Shown: piece by piece, positions 22,849 to 34,128 of the stretch
Position numbering within the stretch: position 1 is the first letter of the stretch
How the letters are laid out: each line of letters opens with the position of its first letter
Origin: Catonia carolina
Lineage: Eukaryota; Arthropoda; Insecta; Hemiptera; Achilidae
Assembly (NCBI GenBank): GCA_035578175.1
Contig: JAQMRL010000003.1
Span: 103,838,969 to 103,902,968, forward strand
Direction of reading: 5' to 3'
DNA: 64,000 nt
The notes under the pieces: model-generated
Database searches by the model: none
The model's input: only the letters and a program-made list of their open reading frames with translations
What the model was told of the DNA's origin: nothing
Made by a program: the position numbers and the translations under genes

Positions 22849-23419
22849 CAGAGGTGGGGTCACAGGAGTCATGACCTCCCTTCAAAATTTGTTAATATTT
22901 ATCTGAATAGTTTTTATCTACCTTTATAAATACGTTAATATACCTTAATAAGTTAATATAATAAACCTTTATAATACGGTAATATGTATTTTATAAATTT
23001 ATGTATATATACATATTGATACAGCAAAATAAGCACCCAATATAATAAATATTTTAATAACTTACTAAGCACCTAGCATAAATAGTTTTATGTCAGTGCT
23101 TGTATACTGTAAACCTTTACCAATAATTATTTTCATATTTTATTTGTTGTACGAGGCATTACGATGCAAATTCTTTTAAATTTCAAATTGGCGATAGAAA
23201 TCTATTCCCTTTTGTTGAATTTCTTAATTGTCTGTAATTGTTTCATTTTTGTATGCTGTAACAGTATGAGAATTGAAAATTTTAGGCTCAGAAATGCGCT
23301 AAAACGTGTTTTTAAGATGAACTTTTTTTTTAAATTTCGCACGGGAGGACCCCGGACCCTCAGCTCTCCGTAGGGGGTATTCCAGACCCCCTCCAAAGTT
23401 GATGCTAAATCCGCCACTG
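22849..23419. mobile_element. hAT-like non-autonomous element, with 8 bp TSD
   Basis: 571 bp. Left end CAGAGGTGGGGT, right end CCGCCACTG, so the termini are CAG...CTG as in hAT elements. Flanks ACGTAGCT (22841-22848) and ATGTAGCT (23420-23427) match at 7 of 8. The right end on minus reads CAGTGGCGGATTTAGC, a common hAT/MITE terminus. Interior AT-rich, no transposase. Confidence 0.82.
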
Positions 23420-23624
23420 ATGTAGCTATTAATACAATGTATATAGCTGATGTAAAATTTAGGTTTGTCTATGGTGGTGTTAGTCTTTCACAGTTTAAAA
23501 TGTTTTCGATATTTGCATCGTGTCCCTTTTTGGAGCACTCCTGAGAATATTAAAATAATAAAGACGTCTCTAAAGTGAAGCATAAAATATCAAATATAAA
23601 ACTAAAAAATTAATTTAAAAAAAA

Positions 23625-23985
23625 GGTTAAAGTTTTATAAGACGGTGGCAGTTCCAGCCTTTGACATACGGGAGTGAAGCGTGGGTGGTGAGGAAAAGGG
23701 AGGAAAGAAACATCCAAACTACCGAAATTTAATTCTTGAGTTATACCAAGGATTGCACAAAACTTGATAGGGTCAGAAATAAAGATATAAGGCAAGAATT
23801 GGGGATTTTTCCACTCAACGAAAAAATAAAATTGTATCGTGCCCAATGGGTCGATCATTGAAATATAATGCCAGAAAGCCGCGTGCCTAGTGTAGTAGCG
23901 AGAAGATACAAACCATTGGGGAAATGAGATTTTGGCAGGCCTAAGAATAGATGGGTACCGGAACAGGTAGAAATTCCTAACCCTT
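23625..23985 (+). mobile_element. LINE C-terminal fragment
   Basis: Nearly the same sequence as 536-900 (same family): FYKTVAVPA, YGSEAWVV, then RVRNKDIRQELGIFPL and so on, in broken frames. The long minus-strand frame over it (23610-24029) is a shadow. Confidence 0.85.
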
Positions 23986-24195
23986 GAAGAGAAGATGTCG
24001 AAATTAAGCACTTTTCCTCCTTTGTTCACCTGACACAGGCCTTGAATCTGCAGATATATTTCAACGAAACGAGATTTTATACATTGGAAAAGTGAAAGAA
24101 TTCTATTCCATCTAATCAGATCCGTGTATTTCCAGATACGCTAGTTAAATGTTCGTAAATATGTAAAAAATTGTCTTGGGATTGTTTGCTTGGAG

Positions 24196-24262
24196 TAGTG
24201 GTTCTTAACCGGTGGTCCGTGAGAGCGGTCCTCGTCAAAACATATAAAATAATGTGGCCAAA
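24196..24262 (+). mobile_element. hAT terminal fragment
   Basis: TAGTGGTTCTTAACCGGTGG followed by TCCGTGAGAGC is the characteristic hAT left terminus. No matching right end was found. Confidence 0.5.
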
Positions 24263-25213
24263 TAATTGGGGATTTTGAAAACGATGTTCATTGAACGAGA
24301 TGGGGTGAGTATATCCGATGACTCAGGTATTGAATTAAAATTTCTTTTCTGAGATTTCTGTAATCCTTTCGCCAGGGAGAGGGATATTTCAAACTCTTAT
24401 ACCCACTGAAAGGTTCGATCCCCACCAAGTCAGGAATTGAGTGTTCCGCAGTGATTCAATTTATGGCTTAGTAGCCGCAGACTTCTATAAGGGTTGGATA
24501 CCACGGCCTAGAGAGGTGCAGTAAAAACTGCTTTATTGGTTTTTCCAGTTTCACTGTACGAGTCTCGATATTTTGTAAGCATCATTTAAAAAATACCCTT
24601 ACGTCTACAACACTGTAGCCCTCGAAGAAGGTAAAGAGATAGTATTTCTTTTCAGTACAGTGAAACCTCGTTTATCCTTGAATAAAATTTGTATACTTCT
24701 TATCTAATGTTCACCAAGAAAATTTTTTAACTATGATAACAAGAACGTAACTACAAGTACGCCAAACATTCGCTTTTTATTTTTATTAAATGTACAGTTC
24801 CTGCTTAGATCGTACAATAAATTATGGTAATAAATTCCTTTAGTCGCGTTTAAGAAGTGTTACGGAGTGTCACTCCAGCTGAACTGTTACTGATAAACTG
24901 TTTAGGTGACCGTGCTTCATTCAAACACCACACGTGTTTGAAACACAGTGGGCCAATTTTTTGTTATGAAATGATGTGAAACAATATATGTAGTTCTGTT
25001 ACATAACATAGTTTTTTTTATCGTTATAAACAACAATTCTATTTATTTAAGTATTTGTTTGGGTAGTACGCGGATTGTCTTTGGTACTAGTTAGTCTGAA
25101 CAAACGAGGTTGTACTTTAATAATCTGCTTAGGGGTAAGTGATCAAAATGTCAATTCTTTTGTTTTACTGGCCAACCCCTGAGAACAAATGTGCCAAATG
25201 TCATCTTTCTAGG

Positions 25214-26103
25214 TCAATTGTTCTCAACGTTTCAAACACCGCGACCCCTTTTTTAGGTTAAGTATTTTGCCGACCCCTCTAAATAATGTTGAAAAAAATT
25301 AAAAAATCTACTATAGTCATTTTTACTTAAGGATATTTGTGGGAGTCAATCGATATAATGAGCAAGCTGTACAAAATGCTGACCTGTGTTCGTCTTCATG
25401 ATGAACTATCATGATAGAGGAATCATGTGATCAGGCAAGGAAATTATCTTTCAGAAATACTGGTGCCGACAAATTTTGGATTATTTAAAAGGAATACGCA
25501 TATATGTGGCACAAAGAAATCAAAATGGATTTACAAGAACTTGGACTAACTCTCGAAGGTCTAACGGAAAAATCACCCAAATACAAACAGGTCATCAAGG
25601 ACCACAACCATCGGCTTACGACACAGAAAAGAGAGTATAAGAGGGAATTTTCAAAAGCAGCCAAACAGAAGTGTACTTAGAACATGAGAGAATATCACGT
25701 CAAAAAGAGACTGAAAGCTTCCAAATTGACTAAAGTGGTCCATTGTGGCTAAACAAGCACTAAAAAAAAGGAATACCCAGAACTATACAAAATAGTGTTG
25801 GAAGTATTGAAATCATTTTTCCTCATCCACCAACTGTGAGCAAGGATTTTCCATAGCGGTGAATTTAAAATCTAAATCAAAAAATCGTTTGGTACTAAAA
25901 AATGACATCATTTTGTGTAATACAAAAATAAAGCCAAAAATTCAAAAATTAGTTCATTCCAAAAAAGCCCAAGTTCCGCGATAATTGGATTGGAAAATGT
26001 TGTAAAACTAATGCACAATTTTGTGCCTCCTTTTTAATAAAAACTGTAATAAGTATTTTTAATTTTCCCGTGTATTTTGCGACCCACATGTTGAAAAACA
26101 CTG
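25214..26103 (+). mobile_element. hAT transposon remnant with transposase C-terminus
   Basis: Left end CAATTGTTCTCAACG with CGCGACCCC, right end GCGACCCAC...GTTGAAAAACACTG: typical hAT inverted ends. At 25815-25982 the frame reads SSSTNCEQGFSIAVNLKSKSKNRLVLKND and ends KIQKLVHSKKAQVPR, the C-terminal dimerisation region of ZBED/Buster-like hAT transposases. Between, 25510-25700 holds an unrelated LINE-like scrap (MDLQELGLTLEGLTEK). Most of the transposase is gone. Confidence 0.8.
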
Positions 26104-26325
26104 CTCTGTTGTAGGTGATTGGGAGGAGAATCAGTGTAGAGTGATTTAGTTGGTCAGTGAGAATTTATATGCTGCATGTGTATTGATATAAGGGTTTATC
26201 ATAGAATTAATCTTTGCCTACAATTTTTTGTAGCTTTTTCACGGATTTTTGATAATGTAGTTGGATTAAAGCTCACCGAAATCTGTAGTTACAAATCCAT
26301 TTTCATCAAATACATGACGTAATCT

Positions 26326-26506
26326 TTTTTTTTTTTTTTTTTTTTGGTTTAACGTCCGACTGTTTTGCAAATTGCTGCTAATGCAGACGGTGAAGGATGA
26401 AATGAATTTTTGTAACGTATGAAAAAATGCCATGCCCGAGTGGGATTCGAACCCAAGACCGCGTGATGAGAGGCGAGCACGTTACCAACATCGCCAACGC
26501 GGCCGG
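26326..26506 (-). mobile_element. SINE-B copy 2, with 13 bp TSD
   Basis: Minus strand: head GCCGGCCGCGTTGGCGATG, B box GGGTTCGAATCCC, then a tail GTCGGACGTTAAACC with a long poly(A). The perfect direct repeat CATGACGTAATCT lies at 26313-26325 and 26507-26519. Confidence 0.95.
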
Positions 26507-26544
26507 CATGACGTAATCTAGCTACTATTTAGAACTCATGTATA

Positions 26545-26716
26545 CTTCTTGTTTTTGGTTTAACGTCCGACTCTTCTGCAATTACTGCTAATGCAGACGG
26601 TGAAGGATGGAATAATTTTTTGTAACGTATGAAAATATGCCATGTCTAAATGGGATTCGAACCCAAGACCGCATGATGGAGGCGAGCACGTTACCAACTA
26701 CGCCAATTTTGCCGGC
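26545..26716 (-). mobile_element. SINE-B copy 3, with 12 bp TSD
   Basis: Same structure as the previous entry. Flanks AACTCATGTATA (26533-26544) and AACTCATCTATA (26717-26728), one mismatch. Confidence 0.93.
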
Positions 26717-26731
26717 AACTCATCTATATTT

Positions 26732-27114
26732 GTTGTTTAGGTCATCAGTCGAAAGGCTGGTTTGAACTTCTTTACTAAGTAAAACGATGAGTGCGGTGGT
26801 TTACAATTGCCTTCCTCACGAAGTGGAAAATTATGCTTATCAGCAAGCCAGGCCCTGAGAAAAGCATCTACTTTCCACTCTGCAAATGACACCTGAAAAT
26901 CATTCACCACAGGGTTTGGCTGTATAATGAGATTCATTACTCTCAGAGGAGATAACTCTTGACTAGTGTCGTTTACACCTCTACTTCTTTTGTTCTTAAA
27001 TGCTTCAGTCGTATAATTGGCTGACCATGTGATAAGAACCAACTATTTTTTGTAGCTCTGGAACTAGTAGATCGAGTGCAAATAATTTAACACTCCGCTG
27101 CCTGTTATGGGCAT
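26732..27114 (-). mobile_element. SINE-A copy 2
   Basis: Full-length copy. Flanks CATCTATATTT (26721-26731) and CATTTATATTT (27115-27125) match at 10 of 11. Its left flank overlaps the right TSD of the SINE-B beside it, so three retroposons stand nearly end to end. Confidence 0.9.
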
Positions 27115-27291
27115 CATTTATATTTATCATTAACAAATACTGTGAGTTGTAGAAGACTACAGAATACGTGTGGTGCGGTAAAAAAATTCAATATCGTAGC
27201 CAAGAATTTAACCCAAGTTTTTCGGTCAACATTCAACGATTGTATTAGACAAGTGATCAAAATAATATTTTAATAAATTAATTAAACTTAC

Positions 27292-27636
27292 CTTGTTAAT
27301 TTCAGTCGACTCTCGATTCCAAAACGGTAATCTCTCCTTCAGTAGGAATAATAACGAATCATACGCAAACCATTTGGGCTGAAAAGATGAATCTTCATTA
27401 CCGGATTGTTTTTCTTTCGATTGCTTATAACAAAACATAAACTGAGTTCGCAAAGATTTAATTTTCTTTTCAGCAGTTCTTATATCACACCCTATTGTGT
27501 TTGAAATCTCTTCCCATGCATCATTTTTGACGTTTCTGTTCGTGTAATGTCTGTTCGACGTTTTCCATAAGCATTCTTTATTTCTATATAATTCGATCAA
27601 TAACATTATTTTATCGCGTGTCCAATAATCGGTCAT
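27292..27636 (-). CDS. MADF-domain gene, exon 1 (N-terminal)
   Basis: 115 codons from ATG at 27636-27634 (A at -3) to AAG followed by the donor GTAAGT (plus 27286-27291), phase 0, matching the phase-0 acceptor of exon 2. The product begins MTDYWTRDKIMLLIELYRNKECLWK and contains a whole MADF (Myb/SANT-like in Adf-1) domain, about residues 5-105. Landmarks are LIELYRNKECLW, DAWEEISNTIG, AEKKIKSLRTQF and KWFAYDSLLFLLKER, as expected for a DNA-binding trihelix. It is probably a nuclear sequence-specific DNA-binding protein. The family is large in insects, so the orthologue and targets cannot be named. An accessory protein of a Harbinger transposon is the main alternative. Confidence 0.88.
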
Positions 27637-27645
27637 TGTAACCAC

Positions 27646-28200
27646 TTATAAATTACAAAAAATTAATAACGTGTATGAAAAACGACAGTACAGTAACTCT
27701 CAGAGGATGTCGACGACGACTGAAGTATGGAACGGTCAGGAATAGAAAGTGTTGCTATTGTTGCTCAAAGGAGGGGAAAACATGACGCAATATTCCCCAG
27801 TATATCTCAACTCTGTAGGAAATATTGCCAACTAGTTTTGGCAGTGGCAACACTGATCAATATTCTCCCTCCAACAAACAAGTGTTGTTCAATACGGTAG
27901 GGAGAAATTTACTAAACGAAGAGGGGAATTTATATTTCCTCAGTTCTCCATTTGGTATAATTGTACAATATTATGCATTTTATCAGTTTTTTAACAATTT
28001 TTCTTTCGTTGTACTTTTAATTCAATATTTATTTTTTAATGTTAATTATATCTAAATTTTAAAATGTATTTCCCAGTTTTGCTCTTGTTCGTAAAATTGT
28101 CAGTTTTAATGAAAAATTGTCAGTAGGTATGCCGAGTTCCCGAAAAGCTATATTTTGTCTTGTAGTCGAACCTAACAATTTGTAGGTGTAAAAGAAGATT
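27646..28200. promoter_or_regulatory. Upstream region of the MADF gene
   Basis: The 5' side of the minus-strand gene. GC content rises at 27690-27900 (CGACGACGACTG, then GGAGGGGAAAAC), as in a promoter or 5' UTR. No TATA box or initiator can be assigned. The 76-codon plus frame at 27825-28055 looks like chance. Confidence 0.35.
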
Positions 28201-28327
28201 TCAGGAGGTAGAACTTAAAAAATAATATATTGTCGGCTTTCGGGCTATTCCGGTTAATGATACGAAGTCGCTAGGGTTCCCATCTTTTATTTCAACAAAA
28301 AAAGTATATTGATTGTTAAAGCTAGGA

Positions 28328-28711
28328 ATTGCCCCTAACAGAAGGGTTGGGTGTCAAATTATTTACTCAATCTGTTCGTTGCAGGGATAAAATAAATAGT
28401 TCTGTTTTTTATCATATGGTCAGCCAATTAAATGTCTGAATCAGTTAAGAACAGAAGAGGTAGAGGTGTAAAAAACACTAATCAGAGTTATCTCCTCTGA
28501 AAGTAATGAATTTCATTATACAGCCAGACCCTGTGGTGAATGAAGTGTCATTTGCAGAGTGGAAAATATGTGTTTTTCAGAGGGCCCGGCATGCTGATAA
28601 GCGTACTTTTCCACTCGGTGAGGAAGGCTTGGTAAACCACCTCACTCCTCGTTTTACTTCGTAAAACCTCTACAGGTTCAAACCAGCCTTTCGGCTGATG
28701 ACCTAAACAAT
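28328..28711 (+). mobile_element. SINE-A copy 3, with TSD
   Basis: Full-length. Flanks AAAGCTAGGA (28318-28327) and AAAGTTAGGA (28712-28721), one mismatch. Ends GATGACCTAAACAAT. Confidence 0.93.
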
Positions 28712-28721
28712 AAAGTTAGGA

Positions 28722-28961
28722 AAAATGTTATCTCTTCTGAAAGTAATGAATTTCACTATAGGTACACCACACCCTATCGTAATTGAAGTGAAGGTGTCAT
28801 TTGCAGAGTGGAAAGTAAGTGCTTTTCGACCCGGCAAGCTGATAAGCGTACTCTTTTAACTCAGTGAGGAAGGCAAAGGTAAACCACCCCACTCCTCGTT
28901 TAACTTAGTAAAACCTCTAGAGGTTCAAACCAACTTTTCGGCTGTTGACTTGAAAAACACA
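28722..28961 (+). mobile_element. SINE-A copy 4, 5'-truncated
   Basis: Begins at the internal GTTATCTCTTCTGA site of the family and runs to GTTGACTTGAAAAACAC. It follows copy 3 head to tail. Confidence 0.9.
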
Positions 28962-29071
28962 AGCTTTATAATACCAATGGACGGGAAAAAAAACGTCGAA
29001 CTGCTACATTTTCACTACAATAAGCTTTTCACTAATTTACAACTCATTTTGAGTGAAAATTATTTGTATTC

Positions 29072-29420
29072 GGTCTGCTAGTTCCAGGGCTATGAAAAAT
29101 AGTTCTGTTTCTTATCACATGCCCAGCCAGTTATATGAATGAAACTTTTAAGAACAGAAGAGGTAGAGGTGTAAAAGACTCTAGTCACAGTTATCTCTTC
29201 TGAGAGTAATAAATTTCATTATACAGCTAGATTCTGAGGTGAATGAAGGGAAGATATCATATGATTGGAAAGTGGATGCTTTTCAGAGGGCTCCCCAACC
29301 TGATAAACATACTTTTCCACTCAGTGAGGAAGATAATGGTAAAATCCATCACATGTTTTACTTAGTAAAGGCTCTAGAGGTTTAAATCAGCTTTTCAGCT
29401 GTTGACCTACACAACAACAA
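29072..29420 (+). mobile_element. SINE-A copy 5, lacks the first 45 bp
   Basis: Begins CTGCTAGTTCCAGGGCTA, ends GTTGACCTACACAACAACAA. Belongs to the CTAGTTCCAGGGCTAC-type subfamily. Diverged. Confidence 0.88.
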
Positions 29421-31205
29421 TGATTTTTTTGTAAGATGAATCTTAAAAAAATTAAACTACAGGTACACGTGAAATAACGTATTTCCGCTTTCTTTATTGT
29501 TTTCATAAAGTATAGGGTTTGATTGCCCGAAATAATGTACATTACTTTGTTATTAAGTACGAGTGACAACCCTTAGATCGCTAAGCATTGTTAAGTAACA
29601 TTGTTTGGACGAGCGATTTAGTTTGTTGACCATCTGATAACATGAACAAACATTACTAGGTGTCCTTGTTTCAAATTCACAACAGAAGAAAAATCCAGCG
29701 AAAAACGGCGATCGGATTGGGTGGTTGTTAGAATATGAAACAGCTCCCAAAAAAATTAAATTATAAAATATTATACAATACTAGTTTATTTACGGGAAAA
29801 CTCAGTTATTTGATAACTACACATCCGTAACCAAGTTTACTGAAGAATTTTCTTTTATTGTATTTTAACTTGAAATGATTCTACTCGTAAATAATTTGAA
29901 TTTAACACGGTACGTAATAACGGTAACAGTAATGTCCGTATAAATTATTTTTTATTTTCTTATTTTACTACAAAATGGCATTGAAATAACATTTTATGGA
30001 ATTCGAAAATAGTCACGTTAATAAAACTGTAGTTCTTGGTACTGCTGGATTGTAGAATAAAATGGTTGAAGGGTCAGTAATAATAATAGTTAACATACGC
30101 TTATTAACGTAATAAAATATGAATGTTAATTACTGTTTTTAATTAGGATTGTAATATGCAGGAAATATTAACCGTAGATTTTTCATACACAAATGAAAAC
30201 TATACGCAGTTATAAATAATAATAGTAAATTCATTTTACAATAATTTCAAATTCATTATGTTATTGTTAAATCATTTATTCATTTTTGTTGCTGAAAATT
30301 TACTATTTTAACAGAGCTCTTATTGTGATCAGTTTGTCTTAACAATATTTATTTTATGAACTGGTAGAATTTATATTCCTGCATCCCTAAGTAGAAAAAA
30401 GATTTACAAGCGTACGACACCACATTTAATTTATTACCAGTTACAATTGTAATAAATTTACAATGAATGGTTCGTATGTATCGATTTATATTTGTGTAGC
30501 GTTTTCTTTTAATTATAATGATTTTTCTTCGGGTGTTTTGTATTTATTGTATCTTGCCTTCGAACTGTATCACGTACTGCCAGAATTTTTGAAAAACAAC
30601 CTTTTTAAGTAATAAATCATAATGAAATAATGATTCAAATAATTTATTTTCTTGAAATATTGTACTTGCTCCAATTGGTAACATGTTCAAATAGAACGTT
30701 TTTGTAAAGAAAATGTTTTGTTTCTCCAGATGTGAATATTCTTTTCATCTAATTTCTGAAAAACTTCTCAATACTTCGCTATGCCTGAAAATTTTTGTCA
30801 TAAAAATATACATTTTTATGCAGTTTTGATTCTCCGCTAAATTAGGGCTACTATAAATCTTTTTAGTGTAAACGTGATAAAGGTCATCTTCCGGAATCGT
30901 TTAAAAATTCATTGTTAAACTGGGTAATTTTGTACTACTATTTAACTGTCAGTGCAGGACGTCAACATTTTTGCACCATTCCTCCTTCCTAAGAAATACT
31001 ATTTTATACTTGTTTTATAATCAACGAGACAAAGTATTGTTCGTCGTAAACCCGTACTTATGGCAACCCTATAATAAAAATACAATTTAGCAGTCATCGT
31101 GTTTTCTTATAATTCGTCATAGAAAAACATAGCATGCTGTGATTTTTTACGGCGAAGTTAAGGAGCCATCCAATATTTTGATACTGTTGATAATATTAAA
31201 CAAAA
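29421..31205. other. AT-rich stretch, nothing seen
   Basis: 1.8 kb without a recognisable gene or repeat. Short frames are AT-driven. Confidence 0.5.
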
Positions 31206-31816
31206 ATTTTGAGTGAAACACGCATAATTTTTCTTGTCTGTGTAGATAATAAAAAAATTAAAGCCTATCTGCAGTCATGAGTGAAAAATGTAAAATTAAA
31301 AACATAACTAAGTTAAATTTAAATTATGACTGAATGAAGCTAAATGAAAATCTTTTTAGATTTGTATTTTGATGAGCAAAACATTGAAAATCACTGATTA
31401 ATTCGATGTAAAAGAAAAATGTAGGAAAAGATGGGGAAATGGAAGGGAAACCTGATTACCCAATAAAATTGAGTGGGAGTGGAGTACTGCCCAGGGTGAA
31501 GAGTTGGTATCTACTTCTTTAAACTTGGTCCAAAGGGGACTGTCCCAGACTGAATTGATTATTTTTTCAGGCGGGCTATCGTATTTCACCATTGCCCTCT
31601 GACCCAAACTTGTAGGTCTAGGAACTTTCCCCAATTCCCACGGGACGCACTCGTTGGAGGTTACCACCAACTCTCCTTACGGGACCGAAATAGGCGGTAA
31701 ACTTAAACCAAGTTGGTAGACTATGACGACTTATTGACGCTAAACTAAGCACTGTTCAAAAAACAACTTAAATAAGTTGTAGGGTTTTTTAATTTTCTAT
31801 AACTTTTATTATATAA
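31206..31816 (-). mobile_element. F element copy 3, old and interrupted
   Basis: Starts GAGTGAAACACGCATAATTTTTCTTG on plus (diverged F end), carries the CTGCAGTCATGAGTGAAAAATG segment, and resumes at about 31722 with TTGACGCTAAACTAAGC. Between lies a GC-richer insertion at about 31395-31721 of unknown type with a 90-codon minus frame (31398-31670) that I do not recognise. The right part of F is missing. Confidence 0.65.
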
Positions 31817-33117
31817 AGGAAGTATCCAAAGCCCTAGCCCCCAATTGATATTTCTCTGGACTGAAATTTTTTCAAAATTAAATGTTTATTCCGTATTTTA
31901 CGGATATTATTTCAAATTTTAATAATTCAGAGTTTCTTGTGAATATAGAATTGTCCAGTTCAATATTGTTAGTGAATATTGTCTAAGTTATTTATAGTAT
32001 TTATTTGTTGCAAACTTAATTAATATTTATTAATAAATTTAGGAGATTGTACATAATTTCATTTAATTCAAGCTAATGGCTGTATCAGATAGCTTTACCC
32101 CGCCCATTTTGATGATTTTTTGTTTGTTAATGGATTATACATGAAACTAACCAAGCTTTAATTTACACTTTCACTTAATTTTATATTTTAAAATAGTTGT
32201 AGCATTTACTTCTACACTGTTCATCTAATGTATTTACGAACCTTGAAGTTGTAAAATATATTGTTCTATCAATACGTACAGTAACTCCATTCAGTGGTTG
32301 AGCGTTTTAATTTTCATCCAATTTCCTGTATGTACATTTTGTTAATACTGGTTGTCCCATAATTTAAACAAGTTATTATTCAGCTGGATAAATGGATATG
32401 AATCTACATGCGATTTATATTTAGAATTATTTGTTTATTTTTCAATTCAAAATGTATACGTCTCTTGATTAAGCTTAGATCGAGACCTCTAGCTGCAAAA
32501 ATAATTCTGTATTGTATCTTTTAAGATACAAATAGCCTATAGAATTAATTTTAAAGATTTCACTTAACCCTTTCAGTGCCGAAACAATATTTAAAAGTTT
32601 GATCTTAAGTGTCATCTAGTTTGAATAAACTTTGAATAAATTTAGAACTTTTAATTTAGAAATTTTGAACTTAGTTTGAATAAATTCATGAACCAGTTGG
32701 GAAATTAACCAGTGTTAAATTTTTTCAACCATTCTTTACCGTGTTTTAAGGAGTCAACTTAGTATATTTTTCTTCAAACATAGGTCTTCCAGGACCAAAG
32801 TATCAGATTTAACGTTGTAATCATATCTTTCTTGTTTTGCCTATTGACGTCGCTAAAGAGCTATTTTTTTGTGATTCCGTTTTAAACTTTATGATGTTCC
32901 GTGTACATTTTATAATTAGACTACTATATTGTAGAGTTTGTAGATTCAATAACTGAAAAAATTATATTTTAAATTATAATTCTTCTCAACTTGTTGACGG
33001 AGAGGTGAGATCAAGAAATGTTGGAATTTGTTTGTAAAATATTGACTTACCTAATGTAGGTATCACTTGATACAATAATTTTGAACTTCCAACGTCAAAT
33101 TTTGGATTTGGGGGTTT
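31817..33117. other. AT-rich stretch, nothing seen
   Basis: No gene or repeat recognised. Confidence 0.5.
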
Positions 33118-33340
33118 CAATTAACATCTTCTTCTTCTTCATCTTCCAATCAAGGATAAGGTCCCAAGACCTGTTCCGGCATCGGTCGCCCGGATCGCGC
33201 CGTCCTATCCGTCTGTAACTTCTGACCAGTCTAGCAATCCTGTGTGTAGACATTCTTTCAAGACCATCGATCCATTTCCGGCGGTACTTCAAAATTGTCT
33301 CCTTAAGAGGACACACATCTAACAACGGTCCTTTGTTAGG
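33118..33340 (-). mobile_element. LINE 3'-terminal fragment
   Basis: The minus frame LKETILKYRRKWIDGLERM, then YRRIGRRDPGDRCRNR, matches the C-terminus of the 5122-6580 LINE (YRKRWTDHLLRM...GRRDVGRPRKR). It ends in a GAAGAAGAAG run. Confidence 0.75.
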
Positions 33341-33369
33341 TTTTGTGAGGTATGCCGTCAGTTAATTTT

Positions 33370-34128
33370 AAAAATATCAAATGCTAAAATAAAAGTGATG
33401 GTCTTTAGAGGAAAATATCCAGCCAGGACAATGATAATGGTGGATGGAGTGATTCTGGAACAGGTCAGCCACTTTACCTATTAGAGATGTGATGTCATAT
33501 GACTGCCCATAACAGACAAGTGGAGTGTCAAATTATTTACACTCAATCAGTTAGTTGCAGGGCTATAAAAATAGTTCTGTTTCTTATCTCATGGTTAGTC
33601 AATTAAATGATTGAATCATTTAATAACAGACGAGGTAGAGGTGTAAAAGACATTAATCAGAGTTATCTCCTCTGAAAGTAATGAATTTGATTATACAGCC
33701 AGACCCTGTGGTGAATGAAGTGAAGGTGTCATTTGCAGGGTGGAAAATATGTGCTTTTCAGAGGGCCCGGTATGCTGATAAGCATTTTCCCACTCAGTGA
33801 GGAAGGCATTGTAAACAACCACATTCCTCGTTTTACTTCGTAAAACCTCTACAGGATCAAACCAGCCTTTCGGCTGATGACCTAAACAACAACGTGTCAT
33901 ATGAAGAGGATAATGATGTCTTTCCCTTTGAAGGGAAGGACCCGAACTAACACATCAATGAGGTTTTATATGACAGTGGCTGTCCCGACACTTACAATGG
34001 CAGTGAGACCTGGGTGTGGAGGAAGAAATATGAAAATTCCATTCAGTCCGCAAAGATGCGCTTCTTGAGATGCATTAGGGACTGTAGTCGACTGGATCGG
34101 TTCAGAAATGAGGAACATCTACTTTAAA
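33370..34128 (+). mobile_element. LINE RT fragment split by SINE-A
   Basis: Plus strand before the insert: VMVFRGKYPARTMIMVDGVILEQVSHFTY. After it: FYMTVAVPTLT, RSETWVWR-like text, and RLDRFRNEE. Both halves belong to the family of 1-905. The insert is a full SINE-A (33503-33894) with a perfect 10 bp TSD. The frames of the two halves are broken. Confidence 0.88.
33503..33894 (+). mobile_element. SINE-A copy 6 inserted in a LINE, perfect 10 bp TSD
   Basis: 392 bp, CTGCCCATAACAGACA to CCTAAACAACAACG. The direct repeat TGTCATATGA lies at 33493-33502 and 33895-33904 and is perfect. Because the host sequence is a known LINE, this copy fixes both ends of the SINE-A family exactly. Confidence 0.97.

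Noticed and set aside
23610..24029. 139-codon minus frame
   Set aside because: It is the antisense shadow of a plus-strand LINE fragment, as are the similar minus frames at 406-630 and 727-915.
24395..24440. B-box-like GGTTCGATCCCC
   Set aside because: No A box at a suitable distance and no cloverleaf or repeat partner.
26737..27042. 101-codon minus frame (similar ones at 31 to 61 kb)
   Set aside because: Translations of SINE-A copies; the same peptide scraps recur wherever the SINE lies.
27643..27645. Upstream GTG as start of the MADF protein
   Set aside because: GTG is not expected as a start in an insect gene. The ATG three codons later has A at -3 and leaves the MADF domain whole.
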